In this document: one piece after another, positions 55,436 through 64,000 of the stretch
How positions within the stretch are numbered: position 1 is the first letter of the stretch
How the letters are laid out: each line of letters opens with the position of its first letter
Assembly (NCBI RefSeq): GCF_000283155.1
Contig: NW_004454289.1
Location: forward strand, 1,869,211 to 1,933,210
DNA from: Ceratotherium simum simum
Lineage: Eukaryota > Chordata > Mammalia > Perissodactyla > Rhinocerotidae
Direction of reading: 5' to 3'
Length of the DNA stretch: 64,000 nucleotides
Translations under genes and position numbers: made by a program
The notes under the pieces: model-generated
What the model saw: the letters and a program-made list of their open reading frames with translations, nothing else
Told to the model about the DNA's origin: nothing
Databases searched by the model: none

Positions 55436-58400
55436 ATTTGTTAGAAGTAATCTTTAAGTCCAGCCCATATTCCAAGGAAGGGGAATTCAGCTCTATCCCC
55501 TGGAGAATGGACCTTGTGACTAGAAGAACAACACAGTGACAGTGCTTCTTACATCCCCCTACCCCACAGAAGAAAGTGACGTGGCATTTCCCAGCTCCCA
55601 AACTAGCAAAAGAAGCCCAGGTAGGTTCATTCCTCCCTGGATGGCATGGAAGTCCTGCTGACAACACCAGTGAGCCCAGCAGGGCCAGCAGGTGAGATCA
55701 GTTAGGACCCCTGCTAACAGTAAGTGGTGAAGGGAAGTGCTTTCTTTTCTCACTGGGCTAAGACTCCTCTCTCCTCACCTAGAGACACCAGGCAGATGGG
55801 TGACACCAGTCAGGGGGATCCTGCCACAGAAATACCTGTCCTAGGAAATACTCTTTATCTCCACAGACCTGAGACTTCCCACCTAGATGCAAGGCACCTG
55901 GCAGCCAGGTGGCACAGCAAGGGCATCCCCCCTGAACTGCCAAGCCCAGGAAGAGGCTCCCTTCCCTTACTTACAGGTACCAGGTGGCCAGGAGGCACTG
56001 GAAAGGGGGATCCTCACACAGCAGCAGCTCAACCTGTGAAGCTTTTTCCTCCCTTTTGGACCAGAGCATCCCTTCCCCTACTGAGAGAACCAAGCAGCCT
56101 GTTTTGGGGAAGCATCTTCACATTCTCCAACAACACCAGCAGGGAAAAGTGGGAGCAATAGTGGTATCAAATAAGCCAAGCAGACCTAAATAGCATTGCA
56201 AGAGCTCTGAAAATTACGTTGTCATTGGAACAAACACAGCCCACAAAAGTAGACTTAGGATCTGGGAGCTAACCTAAAAACAGGGTGACTGCCTGCTAAA
56301 ATGAAATATTTAAATGGACCCCCAGTCTCTCAATATCATAGCTAAATGTGCAGGATACAGTAGAAAATTACCTGTCATACCAAATACCAGGAGATCACAC
56401 TTAAATGAGAAAAGACAGTCAACTGACACTAACACTGAGATGAATATGACATTGGAATTATCTGACAGGGATATTAAAGCAAGCATCATAAAAAATGCTT
56501 CAAGCAATTACAAGTTCTCTTGAAACAGATGAAAAAGTACAAAATCTCAAAAAAAAATAGAAGTTATATCAACAATCAAGTGGAAATTATAGAACTAAAA
56601 AATAGAAAAGAAATTTAAAAACTCATTAGATGGGCTCAATGGTAAAGTTGATTTGACAAAATGGAATCAAAATTTGAGGACAGAGCAATAGAATTTAGCA
56701 AATCTGAACAACAGAGAGAAAATAGACTGAAAAAAAAAAAAACCTAGAATCTCTGAGACAAGAACAAAAAAGCTAACATTTGTGTCATCAGAGTCCCAGA
56801 AAGAGAATGGAAGTGGGATTGAAAAAATATTTGAAGAAATAATGACTGACAACTTCCCATATTTGGAAAGAGACATAAATGTGCAGATTCAAGAAACCAA
56901 ATGAATACTAATAAAATAAATCCTAAGAAATCCACACCAAGACATCATGATTAAAATTCTAAAAACTAAAAACTAAGAAAAAATCTTGAAAGCAGCCAGA
57001 GAGAAATGACTCATTATCTACAGGGGGACACCAATTCAAATGACAGCTGATTTCTTATATGAAACCACCGGGGTCACAAGGAGGTAGCACATTTTTCTTC
57101 AAGTGCTGAAAGAAAAGATCATCAACTGCGGGTTGACTATCTGGCAAAACTATCCTTCAGAAACAAAGGCACAGTGAACACATTCTCAGATGAAAGAAAA
57201 CTAAAAGAATTTGTTGCTAGCAGACCTACCGTTAAACAATGGCTAAAGGAAGTTCTTCAAATGGAAGAAAATGATAAAGAACACTGGAGCATCAGAAAGG
57301 AAGGAAAAAAACAATGAGAAGAGCACAAATATGAGTGCATACATTAGACTATTCTTCTACCCGCAAATTTTTAAAGTGTGATGATTGAAGCAAAAATTAT
57401 AATACCTTTTGTTACGCTAGACAGTAATATTTGAAAGTGGGAAAGGTAAAGGGACCTAAATGAAAATGTTTTCACACTTCACTCTGAGTGGTAAGATATT
57501 GTTAGACTGTGATAAGGAACATGTGTATATGTAATACCCAGAGTGACAACTAAGAAAACTGTACAAAGAGATACACTAAAAAACACTAAGAATGAATCCA
57601 AATGGAATCTTAAACAATAAAAAAATAACCCACAGAAAAACAAGAAAAGAGAAATAGAACAATGAGACCGAAAGGAAATAAATGTAAAATAAATAATACA
57701 AGGGCCAACTTAAGACCTAACATATCAGAAATTACCATAATTACCTTAAGATTGGTTCTAATCACATCAATCAAAAGAAATTGTGAGGGTGGATAAAAAA
57801 ACATAACCCAACTATAAGCTGTTTATCAAATTCAGTGACATAGATTGAAAGTAAAAGGGTGGGAAAAGTTATACCATGCAATCATTAATTTTAAAAAGAA
57901 GTTTCTGTATTAATGTCAGATACAGTAGACTTCAGAGCAAAGAAATTTACTAGAGACAGAGGTACATTACACAATAATATAGGAATCAATCCGCCAGGAA
58001 GATAAAACAGTCCTAAATGTGTACAAATCAAATAACAAAATGTGTGAAGCAAAACCTGATAGAGCTGAAAGGAATTGAGAAAATTCATCATTATTGTTGA
58101 CAACTTCAACACTGCTCTCAGCAACTGATAGAACTACTAGAACAAAAATCAACAAGGATATAGTAGAGCTGAGCACCATAATCAAGCACTAACTGGCTTA
58201 TATACATCACTCCAACCAAGAACAGCAGAAAACATGTTTGTTTTTCAAGCACCCACGAAACATTCACCAAGGCAGTCCATATCCTAGGCCATAAAACACA
58301 TCTCACCAAATTTTTAGAAAATTGAAATCATAAAGTATAGTTTTTAACCACAGGGGACTCAAATTAGATATAAATAACAGAGAGACAACAGGAAAACCTC

Positions 58401-59386
58401 CAAAGACTTTGAAATTGAATAACAGTACTAAATCATGGGTCAAACGGGAAGTCGTTTCAAAGGAAATAATTAAAAAATACATAGCACTGAATGAAAATGA
58501 GATACAACATATCAAACTTGTGAGATGCAGCTAAAACCATAATAGGGAAATTTATAGCACTAAATGCTCACATTATGCATAAAAAAGTCTCAAATCAGTA
58601 ATCTAAATTTATATCTCAAAAAACTTGAAAAAGTGGAGCAAAATAAACCCAAAGGAAGCAGAGGGATGGAAATAATAAAGATAAGAGCAGAAATCAATGT
58701 AGTTCATACAGAAAAACAGTAAATCAAGGAGACAAAAGGTTGGTTCTTCAAAAAGTAAAATAAAATTAATTAACCTCTTATAAGAATAACAAAAACAAGA
58801 GAAAAGATACAAATCATCAATGTCAGGGATGAAACAGACAATATTACTACAGATCCTGTAGCCGTTAAAAGGGTAATAACGGAATAATACGAACAATTTT
58901 ACTATGCTTTTGAATTCTGTATCTTAGAAGAAATGGACCAATTCCTCAAAAACCACATACCAAAACTCAAAAAAATAGATAATCTGAATAGTTACATAAC
59001 TATTGAGGAAACTGAATCACAATATACACGTTCCTGAAAAAGAAATCTCCAAGCCCAGATAGTTTCACTGGAATATTCTACTAAACATTGGAAGAAGAGT
59101 TTGTATCAATTTTGCACAATCTCTTCCAGAAAACAGAAGAGAAAAAAACATTTCCTACCTTATTTTATGAGGCTAATACTACCCTGATACCAAAAGCAGA
59201 CAACATGTAAAATGTAAAACTACAGACCAATATCTCTCATGCAGATGGATGCAAAAATCCTCAAAAAAAAAAAAAAAAAAAGGAAATCGAATCCCAGCAT
59301 GTACAAAAAGAATTATACCTCATGACCATGTAGAATTTATTCCACATATGCTAGGCTGGTTCAATATTAGGAACTCAGCAATGACA
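55436..59386 (+). mobile_element. Long old L1: 5' UTR monomers, ORF1 and ORF2, sense
   Basis: 55770-56130 holds four diverged roughly 100-base units typical of an L1 5' UTR. The ORF1 region follows (56290-57330: 'ttcccatatttggaaagaga', 'gaaacaaaggcacagtgaac'), then ORF2 (57330-59386) through endonuclease and RT parts ('ggaatattctactaaacatt', 'ccctgataccaaaagcagac'). An A-run sits at 59261-59280. All frames are broken. This is the most complete old L1 in the window. Confidence 0.8.
55770..56130 (+). repeat. L1 5' UTR monomer array (~100-bp units)
   Basis: Units near 55775, 55880, 55970 and 56075 share 'cctcacctagagacaccagg'-like starts and 'gggggatcctgcca'-like ends. Many L1 families use such tandem monomers as promoters. 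A 145-codon frame (55724-56161) spans them by chance. Confidence 0.6.
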
Positions 59387-59930
59387 AGGAAAGAACCACT
59401 GATAAAAGCAACAACCTGGATGAATTTCCAGAAATTTATGCTGAGTAAAAAAAGCCAATCCCAAGAGATTACATGCTGTATGATTCCATTTATATAACAT
59501 TCTTGACATGACAAAATTATGAAGAACAGATTAGTGGTTCCCGTGGGTTGGTGATGAGGTTAAGGGGAGAGGAGAGGGGTGAGTGTGACTATAAAAGGGC
59601 AACATGAAGGATCCTTGTGGTAATGAGACTTCTGTGTCTTTACTCTGCTGGTGGATACGTGAACACACACGTGACAAAATTGCTTGAAGTAAATACACAC
59701 GTGCACACACAAATTCATAGATGTAAAGCTGGGAAATCTGAATAAGATTAATGGATTGGATCAATGTGAATATCATTATTAAATTCTTGTACTGTTGTTT
59801 TGCAAGATGTTGCCATTGGAGAAAACTGTGACGGATACACAGGATCTCTATGTATTATTTCTTACAATTATATGCGAATGTACAATTATCTCAAAAAGTT
59901 TAATTAAAAAAGGAAACATCTGAGATCAAA
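59387..59930 (+). mobile_element. L1 3' end, sense
   Basis: 'gtaaaaaaagccaatcccaa', 'cagattagtggttcccgtgg' and 'aaaatactcagg'-like 3' UTR follow, with an A-rich end near 59925. It may be the 3' end of the preceding L1 or a separate insertion. Confidence 0.7.
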
Positions 59931-60631
59931 GAACAAAGGTAAATTTTAAGCCATGAAAATTATGTAGAGATTCCTGGTATAATCCGATGTCTCCAATCCC
60001 ATCAGAGTTAGAGCAGAATTTTTAAGATACATTTTAGGTCTTTTTTGTTTTGTGAGTTTTACAGTATTGGAGTTGGTGGAAACTCACGTGTTCCTGCTAC
60101 ATGGGAGGAGTGCCTGATGGAATAGAGTCACCAGTTTTAATCCATGTCTGTGCATATACACATCCTGTTGATTCTGTTTCCCTGGAGAACCCTGACTAAT
60201 ACACTTTATATTTCTGTGCTTTCTAGCTCCCCCTCTTTTTTCCCTCCTCTTGCCTCATCACTTTATCTCCCTCTGCATGTGGATGCAGTATGGCCTGCTT
60301 TGGACTCAAGGTGGTATTCTAGGGCATTATGAGTTTGTTTTCATTTTCTCTCGCCCTGTCTCTCCCTTAGCTTCTTTCAGTCCCATGTTTTTCTCTTTGT
60401 GAGGAAGATCAGGTAAAGAAATGGGGGGTGAGATTTGTTAAGTTTATGAATTAATCCCCATCCTTGAGGGAAATTGCTAGAATGTAGAGAGATGATAGGA
60501 AATGGAATTCTCTCTCCACTGATGAGCTGTCTCCACAATTCATGTGGTCGAGACTGGAATCTTACTGCTAGCATGGTTGTGGGAATTTAAGGAGGGTTTG
60601 GGGCTGGGATAGGAGCATATAGACCTCAGGT
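59931..60631. other. Intergenic, with a MaLR LTR scrap
   Basis: 60140-60203 ('gttgattctgtttccctgga', 'accctgactaataca') is the 3' end of a MaLR LTR in sense. The remainder is unrecognised. Confidence 0.5.
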
Positions 60632-60740
60632 AGCAGGAAGCAGACAGATCATCACCCAGAGGGATTCCCAGCACATGGAGCCCCTTTGTAACTAAACATT
60701 TGTGTGCCAGAATGTTCTGACCACCTCCCCCCAACAGGAG
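60632..60740. repeat. ~105-bp duplicated segment, copy 1
   Basis: 'ggtagcaggaagcagacaga' to 'ttctgaccacct' and 'caacagg' match 63043-63155 in the same orientation, with few differences. The flanks do not match. Confidence 0.85.
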
Positions 60741-61375
60741 GTGGTTTACTTACCATTTCATGACAACACATCTCAGCTGCCTGTCTTGAACATGTGTCGG
60801 ATGAGAGGACCCTCGGTAGACTTCAGTTGATTTGATGTTTTACATCATTTTATCATTGTATCACTACTGCTCTTCATTCTGCAAAACTACACCAACAGGA
60901 GTACATCTCTGAAATTGTACTCCATAGCTTGGGAACACAGCGACTGCAAAGTAGAGTGTAGTAAAAACTGGTTTTTTTACAAAAAAAACAAGCCTGAGGA
61001 GTAGGGTTATAGGCAGCATCAAAACACAAAAGACTCTTGGAAATTGAAAGTATTCTTACAAGTGAGGCAAAGTAAAGCTTATTTTCCTGAGTATACAGAG
61101 GACAACAATATTTATTTATCTCTTCATGTGGAGCACAGATGGCACACATAAAGTCATAGTTCATGTCCTCTCTGTTCATAGTGGAGCTTCTTTTCTTCTC
61201 AGTGTCATCACTCCAGTGTATGTATGTGCACATTCTAGAGTCACACATAAGAAAGGTGAGATATTTGAAGCTTATGAATAAAATTAAACTTAGTGTATTA
61301 AGATCATGTCAGTTCCACACTGATAATGTAAATTCCAGAATTTAGACTTTTAAAGACCAGAGGTGTTTATGTATC
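60741..61375. other. Intergenic, unrecognised
   Basis: No gene or named repeat. Short frames on the complement strand look random. Confidence 0.4.
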
Positions 61376-61593
61376 CAGGGGTTGGCAGGCCCCTGCCTGT
61401 GGGTCCAGTCTGGCCCACCACCTGTTCCTGTGAGTGCAGTTTTGTTGCAGCACGGTCACACCTGTTTGTTTTGTGTTGTCTGTGGCTGCTTTCATGCTGC
61501 AGCAGAGGTGATTGTTTGCGACAGAGCCTGTAGCCTTTAAAGCCTAAAGTGTTTACTGTGTGCACCTTTACGGAAGAAGTTTGCTGGCCCCTG
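61376..61593 (-). mobile_element. hAT-Charlie-type MITE, opposite orientation to the copy at 50240
   Basis: It starts 'caggggttggcagg' and ends 'gtttgctggcccctg', a terminal inverted repeat. The interior ('tgtctgtggctgctttcatg', 'tttaaagcctaaagtgttta') is the reverse complement of 50240-50446. Confidence 0.8.
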
Positions 61594-62052
61594 ATATTTG
61601 TAGGAAAGAATGTAAGTAAAATTATTGCATGACAACTGAGTATGTTTGTTCACTCAATTTAAAAATTCTGATTTCTATAGGAAAATGTTAGCTAAAACAT
61701 ATTCATTGGTGATTTTCAAGGTTTTAGTCAAAGACTTTATGTATTAAATTCAAATCAACTCTAAAGAACAGTGTGTCAATCTTGATGTTAAAATCCTCAG
61801 TGAAATACATTTTCAGAATTTACATAGACTTTTTGTAAATAGCTCTGTAGATTGATCTGATTTGCAGCACTCTCTACACATTATTGAACTGCTGGTTATT
61901 CTGATTAATTTAATGCATGTTTATATTTTTATCTTAAACTTAAAAAAAGTAACTTGTGTTATGTGACCATAAAAGATATATAGGAAATTTAAGATGCTTA
62001 GATTAATTAGACTTTTTGCAAGAAAGTAAACCAAGTTGTGCATAAAGTATAT
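61594..62052. other. Intergenic, unrecognised
   Basis: AT-rich. This may be the left extension of the duplicated block, but in copy A that position is occupied by a MaLR LTR. Confidence 0.4.
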
Positions 62053-62925
62053 TATGCTAACATTACTTTTACATGGCCATAAAATCATGGAGATGATATA
62101 TTATGAAAGTTGTCTAATTTCCAAGGATTTATGCTGATTGATGTTGAAAATGTCTCCCTTTTACATTTATGGACCAAGTCCTTAAAATTTTTTAAATTGT
62201 TTAAAAGCAGCGAATGCCCAGCATTCTTTCTTCTCTCGCAATCCAGTGTCTAAGGCCATTCACATAACCCACAGCTGTGCTTCTGTACTGCACCCTGCAG
62301 CTGCAGGAGGAATTTTCTTTAAGGATCCATTATGCATTGATTTTTTTCTGTTTTTTTTTTGGAAAGTGTTGAGTTCATGTAAAATTTTTAAAGAACTTTT
62401 TGGTTTGAAAAACCAATCAGCACAAGAGCAATTGTAGATTTTAAGAGTTTGTAAACTGATTGATTTTCTTCTACATCCTAGAAATTTTTATGATTGACTG
62501 AAAAGCATTATGTTGGTAAAATTTTATTTTTGTTTCTCCTTTTATTCCAGAACTTCTGCATGTTTAAAGCCATGTTGAATTTTAGTTTCCCAAAGTGGAT
62601 GTTATAATTCTAAATCACTTTTAGTTAAAATTTGCCACATTACTAGATAGGCACAAAAATGATGCTGGATGAACATTCTTGTTAGAGGCTGTGGTTCTCA
62701 TAAGGGCGATGTTAAGTGTGTTGAAATCAGTCCCATACTGAATACAGAAGGCACACAAAAGTGCTTCCTCTCCCTCTGTGGGCACGCCTGTGATGAAGTG
62801 CGCGTTACACTGGCCTTGGGCTTTATGCCAAGCCAAGGAGAGGGCAGCGGCCACTTTACTCTTGCCATCCAGTCACAGACAAGTAGCTCATGCTGAAAGC
62901 TCTGCTGTCAGAACTCTAGAGTTAC
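62053..62925. repeat. Duplicated block, copy B (downstream of ZNF169)
   Basis: Direct-orientation partner of 48936-49790. Similarity begins at 'atgctaacatt' and ends after 'cagaactctagagtta'. The complement frame at 62621-62854 has one residue changed against copy A (Ala for Val). Copy B lacks 7 bases after 62881. Confidence 0.85.
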
Positions 62926-63042
62926 ATCAAATATGGGAATCATGATGCTCACACAGCAGATGCTCCTTGTGAGCTCGGCACTCTCTGGTGCTTCACCCCT
63001 GCAGTTCCCAGGGGCTCACAGAGAGCCTGTGAGGAAGTCACA

Positions 63043-63155
63043 GGTAGCAGGAAGCAGACAGATCATCACCTAGAGGGATTCCCAAGACACACAGAGCCCC
63101 TTTGTAACTAAACCATTGTGTGCCAGAATGTTCTGACCACCTGCCTTCCAACAGG
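63043..63155. repeat. ~105-bp duplicated segment, copy 2
   Basis: Matches 60632-60740 over its length. It lies about 120 bases beyond the right end of duplicated block B. Confidence 0.85.
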
Positions 63156-63189
63156 TACATCACTTCAGTCTCTGCCTCTGTCATCATCT

Positions 63190-63390
63190 GGTCTCTCTGA
63201 CTCTGACTCTGACTCCTCCTGTGGTTGTATCAAGTGCACCCAGAAAATTTATGATACTCTCCTCCTCTCAAGATCTTTAACTTAGTCACATCTGCAAAGT
63301 CCCTTTTGCCATACAAAGTAACACTCACATACTGCCATTTAAGGGCTTAGACATGGACCTCTTTTGGGAACCATTATTTAGCCTCCTACA
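63190..63390 (-). mobile_element. LTR-like fragment, antisense (family uncertain)
   Basis: 'cttagtcacatctgcaaagt', 'cccttttgccatacaaagta' and 'agacatggacctcttttggg' have the layout of MLT1-like LTR ends but were not assigned to a family. Confidence 0.45.
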
Positions 63391-63394
63391 AGAA

Positions 63395-64000
63395 TCCACA
63401 AGAATACCGACCATAAGAACTCACATGAATAATATACTATGACCAAGTGGAATTTATTCCAGGAATGCAAGCTCGGTTCAAAATTCAAAAATCATCAATA
63501 TAATCCATCATATTAAGAGTCTAAAGAAGAAAATCCACACAGTCACATCAATTAATGAAGAAAAAGCATTTAACAAAATTCAACACCCATTTATGTTAAA
63601 AATGCTCAGAAAACTAGGGACAGAGGGCACTACCTCAACCTAATAAAGAACATCTACAAAAAACCACAGCTAATGTCTTACTTAATGATGAAAGAATGAA
63701 TGCTTCTCCTCTGAGCTCAAAAGCAAGGTTAGAATGTCCACTCCCATCTCTTTTTTCAACTTAGTATGGTAGGTTCTAATCAGTGGAGTATAGCAAGAAA
63801 AGGAAATAAAGGCATACAGATTAGAAAGGAAAAATATAACTGTCATTATCTACATATGGCATAATTGTCTACATAGAAAATTCCAAGGAATCTACATGAA
63901 AACTCATAATAAATTTTAATAAATTACTTTAGCAAGGTCTCAAAATACAAGATCATATATAAATATTAATGTACAACATTAATCATATTTCTATATACTA
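63395..64000 (+). mobile_element. L1 ORF2 fragment, sense, running out of the window
   Basis: 'gaccaagtggaatttattcc', 'aggaatgcaagctcggttca', 'aatgaagaaaaagcatttaa' and 'aatgtccactcccatctctt' are sense L1 ORF2 RT-domain text with stops. Confidence 0.85.

Noticed and set aside
55724..56161. 145-codon open frame
   Set aside because: It lies on L1 5' UTR monomers; it has no domain and no codon pattern of a gene.

Overview
The window is mammalian nuclear DNA, almost certainly from an odd-toed ungulate and most likely a horse-type genome (Equus). The main evidence is nine copies of a tRNA-derived SINE with the head 'GGGGCCGGCCCCGTGGC..AGCGGTTAAG', the equine repetitive element (ERE) family, several with intact target-site duplications. 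There are no bacterial genes, operons, CRISPR arrays or plasmid features. Species assignment is inference; the SINE pattern itself is read directly.

The one intact protein gene is a KRAB C2H2 zinc-finger gene on the + strand, which I recognise as the ortholog of human ZNF169. It starts in a CpG island at about 6.7-7.7 kb (a non-coding first exon is a candidate only). Coding exons lie at 20985-21017, 39452-39578 (KRAB A), 40059-40154 (KRAB B) and 51328-52889 (spacer plus 13 finger positions), with a poly(A) signal at 53064. Joined in phase, the coding exons give exactly 606 codons including stop, so 605 residues. The likely role is sequence-specific transcriptional repression in the nucleus through KRAB and TRIM28.

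Region by region: 1-3.6 kb is antisense L1. 3.6-4.84 kb is an antisense HNRNPA2B1 processed pseudogene broken by an ERE. 4.84-6.7 kb is mostly unrecognised upstream DNA with a small L1 insertion. 6.7-7.7 kb is the promoter CpG island, with a roughly 30-bp tandem array resembling ZNF143/THAP11 sites. Intron 1 (to 20.9 kb) is mostly nested L1, with a nearly full-length Tigger1 DNA transposon (14.09-16.72 kb), an MLT1-type LTR and EREs. Intron 2 (21.0-39.45 kb) holds a decayed C2H2 zinc-finger pseudogene split by a two-LTR MaLR element, then about 10 kb of sense-strand L1. Intron 4 (40.2-51.3 kb) is again mostly antisense L1 with MaLR pieces, plus a block (48.94-49.79 kb) that recurs downstream of the gene at 62.05-62.93 kb. 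Downstream of the gene (53.1-64 kb) is a long old L1 with 5' UTR monomers, short duplications and a hAT MITE.

The items most worth a second look are: the duplicated block whose two copies are about 99% identical in one 277-bp part but clearly more diverged elsewhere; the promoter tandem array; the zinc-finger pseudogene cut in its linker by a MaLR element; and the NAGNAG acceptor and finger-array features of ZNF169. I saw no previously undescribed biological system that I could defend. Boundaries of old repeats are approximate (tens of bases), and all identity figures are by-eye comparisons.
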